35,029 nt of DNA, taken from NCBI GenBank assembly GCA_002751075.1, contig NAOQ01000023.1:75818-110846 (forward strand). The letters run 5' to 3'. The DNA is from Ichthyophonus hoferi. Lineage: Eukaryota; Opisthokonta; Ichthyosporea; Ichthyophonida; Ichthyophonidae. The notes under the pieces are model-generated. The model was not told where the DNA came from and made no database searches. It saw nothing but the letters and a program-made list of their open reading frames with translations. The translations under genes were made by a program, and so were the position numbers. Shown piece by piece: positions 11,920-22,255 of the stretch (positions within the stretch are counted from its first letter, which is position 1; the number at the start of each line of letters is the position of its first letter).

Positions 11920-14313
11920 ATGCAACGAAATTTTAGATCAAACTATTTAAAAACATTAGGGATACGTGGCGTACAAGTCAAAGTTCCCGTGGAAGGTGTG
12001 CTCCGCGAAGAGGTGATAGGTTAGTAAACGCCACACCGCTACGGTTGACTTTTATATTGTTATATATATATATATCGGTATATTCTCCCATGTGTTACGT
12101 TCCATACACATGGTATGTTTATGTATCCCTACACACATAATTTATCTAACCTATTTATGGTGTTTCCTACTGTTTCTGAACCATCCTTAGTTATGCTCTC
12201 TTTTAAAGTGTCTTTCTCCTCCATATCCCTCTAATGATATAGTTGTTTAGATATATTACTGTGCATATATGTGGCTATTCTACTGTATAGTTTATTATTA
12301 TTATTTTTGTAGAGATCTCTTTCCACCTACAAACATTGCCTACTTTTTTTTCTTCCTTTCTCTTACCTATACTTTATTTACTCCATTTCTCTTTATCTAA
12401 TTACCTCTCTTAGCTCACATATTCTTTCTCTCTCTCTGCTGCTCCGCCAATCTAACCTTTGTGTTTTTATTCACCTCTTTCTCTGTATTTCTTCTATCAT
12501 CTTCCCCTTTTCTTTTCTCTTCCTCCTCCCTCTCCCTCTTCTTCTTCAACTAGACTCTTATAATCCCTTTATTCATAGACTCTACTATGGGATATTCCCC
12601 CTCTTATCCCCTCTTATAATCAACTCCTTACCTCATGTACTCTACTGTCCCTTCTCCTTTACTATCAACAGCATGTTTTTTAGTTAAGGTTGGTTACTGT
12701 ATATTATGACTGCCATTGATATATATATTTAAATAACCCCTATCCGCCGTCATATCATGCAAAGGTTGCTATAATGCTTATCCTACCACATATACTACTA
12801 GAGATATAGAGGACATAGCAGTATACATGACAATGAACCAATGCCTTGATATTACTTTTTATATAGTGAGCTTACAGACAGGCATATAATCGAATATATA
12901 GGCTTTTATCGGATTATTTATGGATGACATTCAGTCCTAAAATGAACTATAATCATGACCAAGGCCTTACCCCTCTCCCCACGCGTGATCTTACTTTCAG
13001 ACCTTGACAAGCTAGCTAAACTATGTACTACCTTTGGGGTGCCCGCTATTCACAGGCTAGATGTCTGGAAACTCCTTCTAGGTAATCAATCATATTCTTC
13101 TCTTTCCTTCCTCCCTGTCTTCACTATCCAATGATGCCAGTGATTGCTATGTTTTTTTCATTAATTTTAGATTAATATATCATATTACCCTAATGGGAAA
13201 TAGAGTCAGTAAGAGATATAAACATTGGCTATTATGCCTAACAACACTTGGTTCATATGGTGGCAGCCAATAATTAACGGCAAGGGCTAGGTCATTGTGG
13301 CAGAGTGAATTTTTAAGTGCAATTTTGGAATATAAAACACATTTATTATACGTATGTTTTATTTCCCAGCTGTCTTACTACTGGTTGGTAATGTCAGAAC
13401 CAATCAATAAATATTTTAGAACTAAAGAACGATACTCTTGTTCTCCTTGGTTGTATTATGTTTGTATTCAATGCTATTTCCAATTAGATAATTGTAATAT
13501 TTTCCTTCTTCATTGGCTTATAATATTTATATTTAATATTATCTCTAATTTTATTTATTACCGAGTATAGTTTTATTAATTATATAATTACCAGATGATC
13601 AATTAGCAGCGTCGCTTTTCTCCTCCTGTAATTATTTAATTATAGCGACTGATCATGACACCTCATATGACTTAATCTATATATATATTACCCCTGCCTA
13701 CCACCATCATATATATACCACATCCAATTAGATCACATAATAAAGTGATATACGACATTATGTATTTTATCATATATACTACCACCAAATATATTTTCAC
13801 TAATGTGATGTTATGCAGGCCTTTTTCTACCTTATAGCCCTTATCATCTTGATCTATGGGAGAGGTTATATAGATTTGGGTAGTATATAATTGGATAGAG
13901 GTTTGTCAGGTATTTTTAAAACAGTCCTATAGTATATATGATATAAATATAGATAGATGCATTCCTATTTTATTCGTTTATCTATTTAGTTTTACTTATA
14001 TTGACATTTATTTATGGATCTCCTATGCCAACCAGCTTACTATTTTCCTAGGCCTATCCCTGTGAACCCTTAATGTAAATCTGCATGCCGTAAATAATCT
14101 CAAAATAAACCATTTATGCACATTTCCACAAATGAGACATGAAGAGAGACAACAATATGTTTCACTGCAATTCAGGATCATCTAATGCACTTGAATACAC
14201 GTAGAGAGGGCACCTTTAATAATTGTATACGTACTTTTATAATATAGTCTATAATATGGCATGGCTGTTTCTATGGACGACAGGCCTTATATTTATCAAC
14301 TATCTCATGTTTT

Positions 14314-14347
<34 letters not shown>

Positions 14348-17300
14348 CAGATATTTCCCCACGACATCGTGATGGATGGCGATTCGTAGAGGAACAAAGA
14401 GCTGAACAATATTACACAGTCAAGCGATTTGCCTTGATCCTACTTGGCCAGCACACGGAGTAGGTAGTCTGTGCGAATGAATATATGAAAGGGAGATGGG
14501 CAGTGTGGTAGTAATCATGCACTATGTTGTACATACATACATACAGTTATACCTAGTAGCTAGTGAGAATTGATGTCTATTCTGTAGGGGGTTTGGAGAT
14601 AGGATGAATAGTGCGTCTGCCTAGTAGGATGATTCACTCAAACTCAATTCTCGGCGAAGCCTTTGTTTGAAATATTCTAGTATTGATTGGCTTAGATTTC
14701 ATTGTGAGGTCAGGCATCTCCTGGGATGGAAAGGAAAGACTGGGAGAGATTGGTCGCTAGTGACATCGGCTGTCTATATATGGCTATAAGTTGACTTACT
14801 AAATGTTATATATAAGTATATGTTGTTACGTATTACTTAATTTGGTATATATCTTCATATGTATAGCCATATGCGGCCGTACAACGCTGCACATCACCAG
14901 ACTTGATACACCAATTATCTAAAACTATTATCATACCATAAGATAACTTAATAACTATATATATACACCATACCCAATACTGATTGAGGGGGATTAGATT
15001 ATCCGCCGATGCCCCTCTGACCACCGACCTATTAATTATCATGTGTCTGACTACACAGAGGATAGATCTCCGCAGCTCAGTGTTGGTAATGTTCCTCTAT
15101 TGATACTATATTCCTGTAATCTTTCTCTTTCTATTTCTGTAGTGTCTTGGTCTACTGTGCTTGTCTTTCTCTTATCCTTTGTACTATTTATCTTTTACAA
15201 CTTACATATCTTTTATATCTTATATATCTTTCAAAAAAAAAAGGTATTTTTGTATTTTTATGACCAATATTTACATTTCCTTTATATATAACCCTACTCT
15301 GTATTTCTATCTCACTATCTTCTAGCATATAAGCACTCCTTCCATCTTTTGCGCTAACCAACCACTAGTTGTTACCCATGTCATTCTAGTATATTTGATA
15401 CTTTTATTCCTAACCATACCCTCTCCACCCTCCCTTCTCTCTCTTCTCCATTCTCCCTTCTATCCTCTTCATTCTATCCTCTCACCTATCTCCCCCCTCT
15501 CCCCTCTCCCCTCCCTAGCGGGAAATGAAGGAGTCCCTTGACCATATGCGAGCTATACTGCGTGTCTTTATGGAGGTGTGTGACAGTGAGGTGGATACCT
15601 ACTGGCTGTCTCTTCGCTTTCTAACAACTACATACCTTTGTCTCCCTCTCACCAAGACAGTGGTAGGTATACACTATTGCTTTCTATTTCTTTGGTATTT
15701 TTTCTCTAACATATCTCTATTTCTTTTTTATTTCTTTTTTATTTCTTTTTTATTTCTTTTCTGCTCTCTCTCTTTTTATTTCTTTTATCATTTGATTAAC
15801 CCATCTTTTTCTTTTCTCTTGTACGGTCTCAATATATAATTTAGCTATTTTTTTCTTTTTTCTTTTTCCTTACTCTCTTTCTCCTCTATAGATCTTTGTG
15901 TATTCTTTGGCTACATAACTGCTTACCCCTCATGCCCAGAATATATCGTTAGATATCACCTTCTAGTATACCATGCCATATCATACCGTATTATATTATT
16001 ATCATGTCCTATTATATCGTATCATATACTGTTTTACCCTATCCTACCCTATCATATCTTATCCTATTCTATCACATTCTATTCTATCCTATCCTATCCT
16101 ATTTAGATGTCCAATTAGAAAGAGGCATTAGAATTAAAGTATATTATTATCGTTGTCAAATAATGTTTCTGTGCAAGCAACCACTGCTTTAAAACCGAGA
16201 GTAGTTTTTATTTTAGTTAATAAATACATGAATCCAAATACCTTACTATACACCTCTCATATATCATGGTATATTATAATGCATCCTATCTCTTAACATA
16301 GAAATCAGGTTTATTTAAGGTTTTAAGCCCCTTCCCCCTCTATGCAATATAAAATCACAGTAGTAAGAATCACTGACATCATTAATTATGATGTAGATTG
16401 AGGAAGGGCAAAAGTTTCAACCACTTATTACGTCATTGGAGCGACTGACCGAGAAAGGTAGGCGATCTATCTTGTTAATTCCTTTTATTGACCCGGCTAC
16501 ACCAATATCTGGCTGTGGAAGGATGTCTGTTTGGTAATGATCATGGGCGATAGGTTATTTTAAATTTTATTTAGGCCAATGATAGGCGGTTCAGATACTT
16601 GTTTAGAGGTCATTGGAGGATTTCATTAGAGTGATGCAGGGGGCCACATATGGATATGGCATGGCATGACACATGACCAATGGGATGGGCAAATAGAGGA
16701 CCGTCAGATTGCTGGCCACCTAGATCGCTTAAGGATATCTTATGCCTCATTTGCTATTAGGTATCTGCCCCCTAGTACTCTATCTCCTTTCTCCTTCCTA
16801 GTATTATCTGTACTACTTCTATTGCCATCACTTATTTATTGGCATGCCCCTCTGATAAGAAACCAATCAACTAGTCTCCTTAAATGATTTTTACTCATCC
16901 TACCAATGGATTCCTCTCTACCTACAGGTGGTTCCGTAGTTATTTTGCAGAAACATTGCCTTTACCTAGTATAGAAAGGTAATCTATTTACTATGTATGG
17001 AATGAGTTTACTATAGAGGAGGGAGATGGCATTGGGATGTGTGGTATGGGCCCATGTATGGTAAAAAAGATGGTGTATAGGGTATATATGTAGCAGTCTC
17101 CTAGTGCCATATGATATACATAATAACTCACCATTGGTATACAAAGACACTCACTTTTATTGGATGCGGTGAGTATGTCAAGTGACGGAAAGAATTGGGA
17201 AACCAATTATAAGTATAATCAGATAAAACCATTGGTCAAAAATGAGCCTTGCTGTGGCCGACCTTGAGTCCCTCTTCATGTTTTTATCATTTATTGCTGT

Positions 17301-18438
17301 CTTTCTGTTGGTTCCTATCTCACGTTTTAATTACCTCTATTCAATGAATGCATCTATACTGATCCTTTATTGCAGCCTTAAACAATAGTCATGGGCTTAC
17401 TCTCCACCAATTATATTACCCATATTGATTAACTAAATGTGCTCGTTTTGTATTGCCTAGTGGGCCAAAATTTCAAAATAAAACCACTACTTCAATGGCT
17501 CATTTTTTAATGCGCATCAATAACCATGCTTTCACAGAATCTGGGACCGCATTATTGGTAGAGTATCAGCTGGTCAGTCCCTGATCCCAGTTTCTATTGG
17601 TGTTGCTATCCTTGTCTATTTGCGTCGGGCGGTATTGGCTGAGAGTGAGCCGCATAAAGTGGTGGCCATCTTATGTAAGGTGGGTGGGAGAGGTGGCATG
17701 TATACATCATGTTTTGTTAGAGATAGTGTACATTGTGGGTTATATGTGTATGGATTACGAGACCGTATTTTGGGTTGTAATATATATGGCAGGTGAAACA
17801 ATTTGAATGTGTATGCTATGTGTGCTGGCCGGACTAGCCCTATGTACTTAGAGAATAGGATATTCTGAAGGGATGATTAAAGTCTACATGATAGTCAATG
17901 AATGATATGGCCTTTACTGGTTTATGTCAAGTATTGGCATGTCTTGCTCTGTTAAATGCATATGTGTATGATTCTACCTCTGTATATTGATATGTAAATT
18001 ATATCTACTAACCATTGACCTCTTCTCTTTATATCTTCATTACCTAGTGGTATGTTACACGTATAAAAAGGTCATTTATGGAAGGGAATGTATACCTAGA
18101 AGTAGTAATTAAGGGATACTTCCTGTCTGCCTCGCTATTTCTGTACCACCCCTTATGGTTTTTCTCGTTCTTTATCTCCTTTCTTGTGTCATTATTAACA
18201 ACCATCACTATGGCATTATATATACCATACCCACTATACATACCATACACCATGCATACCATACATACCATATACATACATACCTGCAACATACCATCCC
18301 CACGCCTCCCTTGCCCTATAGTGCCCAGATATCCAGATAGATAGGATACTAGAGCTGGAACTAACCTTCTATGACAAATATAATGATACTAAGGGATCAG
18401 AGAGCGTCAGTGACCAAACACCCCGTCACCATTTCTAG
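11920..18438 (+). CDS. TBC1D7: TBC1D7 orthologue, TSC complex subunit, ten exons
   Basis: In animals TBC1D7 is the third subunit of the TSC1-TSC2 complex, which restrains Rheb and TORC1. Ten phase-compatible exons: 11920-12019, 13001-13081, 14351-14459, 15061-15085, 15519-15662, 16397-16457, 16697-16760, 16928-16978, 17538-17679 and 18322-18438 (TAG). They give 297 residues; human TBC1D7 has 293. Exon 1 encodes MQRNFRSNYLKTLGIRGV, close to the human N-terminus (QRNFRSxY, GFRGV). Exon 2 has the TBC entry FGVPAIHRLDVWKLLL. Exon 5 has EVDTYWLSLRF, matching DSVDCYWITRRF. Exons 7-8 have SYASFAIRWFRSYFAETLP, and exon 9 starts IWDRIIGRVSAGQSL. I see no canonical IxxDxxR Arg-finger motif, as expected for TBC1D7, which is thought to be structural. 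The ATG at 11920 has an in-frame stop just upstream. The least certain part is the 25 nt fourth exon, where the model is about 14 residues shorter than human. Intron 1 (981 bp) is pyrimidine-rich. Confidence 0.92.
12300..12665 (+). other. Pyrimidine-rich stretch in TBC1D7 intron 1
   Basis: The plus strand is strongly biased to T and C (runs of TTTCTC, CTCCTC, TCTTCC), with only short interruptions. It lies inside intron 1, about 350 bp before the acceptor at 13000, so it is too far and too long to be just the polypyrimidine tract. Similar plus-strand C/T bias recurs in intron 4 (15100-15518). Confidence 0.6.
14328..14348. repeat. (TA)n microsatellite next to a splice acceptor
   Basis: About ten TA units end two bases before the acceptor AG (14349-14350) of TBC1D7 exon 3, so repeat length changes would alter the tract right at the splice site. 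Confidence 0.85.
15719..15760 (+). repeat. 11-mer minisatellite, ATTTCTTTTTT
   Basis: Nearly four perfect tandem units of ATTTCTTTTTT lie in TBC1D7 intron 5, within a longer T/C-rich stretch that runs to the next TA-rich segment. Confidence 0.85.
15960..16105 (+). repeat. Degenerate CTATC pentamer array
   Basis: About 140 bp of TATCC, TATCA and TACCC units in TBC1D7 intron 5, best preserved at its 3' end (CTATCCTATCCTATCC). The top strand has almost no G. It appears as a Tyr/Leu/Ser ORF of no coding value. Confidence 0.8.
18218..18298 (+). repeat. ATACC/CATA degenerate repeat in TBC1D7 intron 9
   Basis: Irregular tandem ACCATA and CATAC units with A and C on the plus strand, ending about 23 bp before the acceptor of the last TBC1D7 exon. 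Confidence 0.7.
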
Positions 18439-19434
18439 CCTATAGATGTACAAGGGGTTACGAACATGTATATAGGTTATTATAGAGAAAGGGAGAGAGG
18501 GGTGGGGAAGGAGGAGGAATACGTACGACATACCCGTTTTAAAGAAGGAATGCTTTGAAAGTCATTGTATACTGGTTATCTCAATAGACTATTAGCGCCA
18601 CTATATATTATCTTCACACTGGGTCGTTTTTAATAAGTGTTCTGATTGGTTTCCTTTATACTTATTAGAATTAATGTTAATGCTAACTGTAAATTCATTC
18701 TTGTGCTTTCAAATTATCTGCTCTGAGCTACTCTATAATTAGATCACAAGGCTATTGCTACGCTGTTGCCATGCGGGAGCTTATCCGCATAGGCCAAGCC
18801 TTAAAATAAAAATGAAAGCAAAGCATACGGCACTAGCCTATTATATCAATAATAACAATTCACAAGTATAATTAAATATATGCAGAAACGTGAGAAATGG
18901 CATAATTAGACATCGATCTAATCCTTTTAATCGACTTTTCCATCTAAATATGTTTTTATTGTGTATTGGAATTATCCATAGCCGTAGGCCAAAACAAAAC
19001 CGCATATACATAACCATGCACACATGTACACCTGAACATAAATACGCAAACATCGTTTTTTATACCAAATAAAATTATAGGGCTAGCACTATAGTATGAT
19101 GGTGTTCTAATTGCATATTTTAAACATTTTAAGAAGTCCTTAGATATGTAACTTTCTATTTCCACATTATTATATTACCATCAATTTTATTATAAATTCA
19201 TATTTATCAGTTCAGTTTAGCCTTGGAAATACAATCTTAACATGTATTATTTGCTAAAGTAATAGATAGTATAGTATAGTATGATATGAGTGCAGAAAAA
19301 AACAAGATTATGTTTTTCTTACAAAAAATGGTTATAGTTTCATAATTTTTCATTTGCATTAAAACACCAGTCCCTAATAAATATAACTATAACATTAATT
19401 ATTTATTTAACGTATAATATAATATAATTGATTG

Positions 19435-19474
<40 letters not shown>

Positions 19475-19768
19475 ATCATTATGCTCATCATTAATTACTA
19501 GAATTACTTGATCATCACTACTATTACTAATTATTATTACTACTATTATTTTATTACTACTACTAAGATTCTTATTACTATTATTATTTTTATTATTATT
19601 ATTATTTTCACAATAATTACCATTATTATCGTCATTACTCTATTACTATTTTTCCTCCTATTATTATTCATATTCCAGCAACATCAACCTACGTCTCTCC
19701 TTTCATAACCACTCCTTCCACTACTACTAACCACTCCTCTTCTTAGTAATAGCCTAAATAACCACAAC
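18439..19768. other. Intergenic region TBC1D7 / C2H2 gene
   Basis: Holds the TBC1D7 3' untranslated region and the upstream region of the zinc-finger gene. I see no further exon. A short ATGCGG...CCGCAT inverted repeat lies at 18771-18790. The second half turns into AT-rich triplet repeats that reach to within 80 bp of the downstream start codon. Confidence 0.55.
19436..19672. repeat. ATT/ACT triplet repeat tract upstream of the C2H2 gene
   Basis: A clean (ATT)n run of about ten units starts at 19437 and passes into mixed ATT, ACT, ATC and TTATT triplets. It lies about 100-330 bp upstream of the zinc-finger start and may be transcribed in its leader. The ORF through it is Ile/Tyr/Thr low complexity. 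Confidence 0.8.
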
Positions 19769-20698
19769 ATGAAGGAATTTCCCTGTACATATGAAGGGTG
19801 TGTTCTTTCCTTTTCCTGTTTGCAAGACCTGCAACTACATAGCAAAGCCCACACCTTCCCCTCAAAGGGAGCTGTATTGTGTGAATTCTCTGGTTGTGGT
19901 GGGAGATTTTCATCAAGAAGGAGTCTAATCAGACACCATCTCTTTCACAATATTATATTGACACCTTATAAATGCCCAGTAAAGGGCTGTGATGTGGCCC
20001 TGTCTCGTTCGGAGAATATTAATAAGCACATATTAAAAGACCATCCGGATTATAGTAACATAAAGGAAAGAAAAGCACCTGAGAAGGAACAGCACATACA
20101 GACAACACAACAGCAACCTCTATCTACACGATCAATACGGAAAAAAGAGACGACATGGTCGGGTACAGACACTACAGATACAATGCCATCTAGTGAAGAA
20201 CAATTAATAGAACATGCAAATGTGTCAAAGGAAACACGTTGTGAAAAGAGAGAGGATGAAAAAATGAATGATAATTGTATTACTGTAGATAAGACTGTAA
20301 GGAAGGGAAAGGGAGAGTGTAGTATGGAAGAGCTACGCAGTAAGTCGATAGTTATGTGTAACAGGCAGAGTTTACAGTTACAACATAAACAGGGTAATGA
20401 TATGCAAGAGGAGGCATGCAGATTGGCTTCTTCACCTTCTTCTACAAGGATGCAGCCCTCACAGGCACACAGTTCTATGGATTCTATGGATAATATTGGC
20501 TGTTGGAGTAATATCACTATGACAACAGGGAAAAGAAAGGAACTAATGGATATAGATAATGATGAAGAACCAATAAGACTAAAGGTGGTACGGTTAGGGG
20601 GGTGGTTAGGTGGAGATTATAATATGAAGTTATTAGGGCTAGCACAACGAGATGGCAAGGATAGAGGGAGTGAGCCTGGCCTTAAAGCGGTAAAATAA
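19769..20698 (+). CDS. Three-finger C2H2 zinc-finger protein
   Basis: A 309-residue single-exon ORF, probably a nuclear nucleic-acid-binding regulator. Three consecutive C2H2 fingers sit at the N-terminus: C6-x4-C11-x12-H24-x3-H28, C38-x4-C43-x12-H56-x3-H60 and C69-x4-C74-x12-H87-x4-H92. The CX4C spacing in every finger, with FPCTYEGC and YKCPVKGC openings, recalls the TFIIIA and Zic/Gli style rather than the CX2C of KRAB-type proteins. Residues 95-300 are polar, rich in Ser, Gln, Glu and Lys and probably disordered. The final 40 residues are more hydrophobic (KVVRLGGWLGGDYNMKLLG) and might be a short interaction segment. The Met chosen starts four residues before the first finger core, so a 5' exon is possible but not needed. 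It follows TBC1D7 in tandem and is convergent with the Dam1 gene. An orthologue cannot be named; TFIIIA itself would have nine fingers. Confidence 0.85.
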   Translation: MKEFPCTYEGCVLSFSCLQDLQLHSKAHTFPSKGAVLCEFSGCGGRFSSRRSLIRHHLFHNIILTPYKCPVKGCDVALSRSENINKHILKDHPDYSNIKERKAPEKEQHIQTTQQQPLSTRSIRKKETTWSGTDTTDTMPSSEEQLIEHANVSKETRCEKREDEKMNDNCITVDKTVRKGKGECSMEELRSKSIVMCNRQSLQLQHKQGNDMQEEACRLASSPSSTRMQPSQAHSSMDSMDNIGCWSNITMTTGKRKELMDIDNDEEPIRLKVVRLGGWLGGDYNMKLLGLAQRDGKDRGSEPGLKAVK

Positions 20699-20770
20699 TT
20701 ATTGAGAGGTAAGATTTACACCAATAAACAGACAGCTATCTGCCTTCGGTGAGGGGAATGATTGAATGTT

Positions 20771-20816
20771 CAAGCCCAGTGTCTAGTTCCTAGAAATGAT
20801 GCAGAATCTGGGCTTG
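20771..20816 (+). other. Inverted repeat in the C2H2 3' region
   Basis: CAAGCCCAG at 20771-20779 and CTGGGCTTG at 20808-20816 are perfect reverse complements, separated by 28 bases, 73 bp after the stop codon. In the mRNA this would form a GC-containing stem unusual in this AT-rich region. It could affect mRNA stability or 3' processing; that is inference. Confidence 0.6.
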
Positions 20817-21929
20817 GGATGGAAAAGAAAAAAAATAGAATAACCTTATATAGATATATAAGAATGGGTTGAAAAATAGACGACCAATATGGTGAAGCGA
20901 TATAAAGTGTTTAATAAAGTGATGATAAAGAGCTAATAAAGAAGCTCTTCTTCATTCTACCAACACGTAGCTTCAAGGCAGCCAATTGTAATGCTGTTTG
21001 TCTTAATCTGGACTACTTTATATGGTAAGATATGCATTATTACAAGTAATAATAGTATATGATATTATGCATTAGTCAACAGGTAACTATGGCTCCCACA
21101 TACTTTCACCTCTTATTGGTGGGAGGGTATCTACCTTGGGCCTGTCTATACATTCCATGTGTACGATAGGGGCCCGATCGATATTAGTTTCTAGAGCAGG
21201 TGTGTGTATTTATACTGACCATGATAGTGAGTGGTAATATGATGGCCTTCACAGATTATCAATAGTAGAGCTCCATTAAAACCAGACAAGAGATTATTGG
21301 TGCGTCAGGGCATTAAAAACCAGCCCAGTAAGCTGGGACAATAAGAAGGAGCCGCTAATTTACCAGAGAGCATTTGGTTGGTACACAGGAGTGAATAAAA
21401 TATGTGAGGGGGTAGGCCCTATCACAGTCTTCCACCGCCTTCCCTCCTCTAATCAGGAGACTTATTTTATTTTAAACTAATGATAATATTCCTACCACCT
21501 GGGAATGTGGCAACACTAAAAGTAATTAAAATTAACATTATATCATTAAAAACAAGGTGATCCAATCCTCATCGCCTAATATAATGAATCCGTTCATATT
21601 AATAAAATAACAATGGCTTCATTCATACTATCTCCAAGTCTTTTTACTGGCTAATGGTTATTGAGCCAATGGTATGTGTGGCTTTGCCGTTCACTTGAGA
21701 TGTTTGGGGTGGATTCTATACAGTAGGCCCTGGGTGAGGGTATAAAGCGCGTAAATGATTGGAAGAAACAGGGTATAGATAAATTGATTATATCGGCTAA
21801 TATGAATTAATAGACCCTATTTATCGATAGGCATAGCTAGGAAAGTGGAAAAGCGAAAAGATATACGAGGTAGATGGAGGGGGTGGCGAGAGGGACAATT
21901 TATAGGGTATAAGGTGTAACATAATATAA

Positions 21930-22255
21930 AACGCAGAATACAATGCAATACACAATATAATACAAGCATACAATACACAATTTAAAACAATACATACAAT
22001 ACACAAGACAATACAATACATAAAATACATAAGACAATGCAATACATGCAATGTATACTATAATACAATATATACAATACACAAGACAATATAATACATA
22101 TAATACATACAATACATACAATACACAATACACACCATAATACAATACATGCAATACATAAGACAATACAATACATATAATACACAAGACAATGCAATAC
22201 ATACAATACATACAATACACAAGATAAGAAAATACACATAATATAATACCATACA
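21930..22255 (-). repeat. TGTATTG-type minisatellite in the Dam1 3' region
   Basis: On the minus strand, in which Dam1 is read, the 325 bp directly after the stop codon are degenerate repeats of TGTATTGTATGTATTG and TGTCTTG. I count about 35 TGTA words (TACA on plus), roughly one per nine bases. Long minus-strand ORFs of Cys, Tyr, Val and Leu run through it but are only repeat translations. Confidence 0.8.

Larger units (their letters stand above)
20699..22255. other. Convergent intergenic region C2H2 / Dam1
   Basis: Contains AATAAA-like words at 20725, 20912 and 20932 suitable for the zinc-finger 3' end, a 9 bp-arm inverted repeat (20771-20816), and at the right the UGUA-rich repeat behind Dam1. 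The middle (21000-21800) shows no recognisable exon; a small CCCAG-TAAG-CTGGG hairpin at 21324-21337 is noted without a call. Confidence 0.55.

Noticed and set aside
12955-13081. An in-frame ATG at 12955 that could start TBC1D7 in its second exon
   Set aside because: The pyrimidine tract and CAG at 12998-13000 make a strong acceptor, and an exon at 11920-12019 with matching phase encodes the conserved TBC1D7 N-terminus (QRNFRSNY, GIRGV). The ATG at 12955 is therefore intronic.
13295-13570. 91-codon ORF inside TBC1D7 intron 2
   Set aside because: Phe/Tyr/Ile-rich with no domain; it lies wholly within an intron between two exons that join cleanly.
14533-14545. Short direct repeats checked as a possible CRISPR-like array, along with the other tetranucleotide runs
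   Set aside because: They are plain microsatellites without spacers, in a eukaryotic intron.
20050-20517. 155-codon ORF on the minus strand
   Set aside because: It is antisense to the zinc-finger coding region, Cys/Ser/Leu-rich, and has no recognisable domain.
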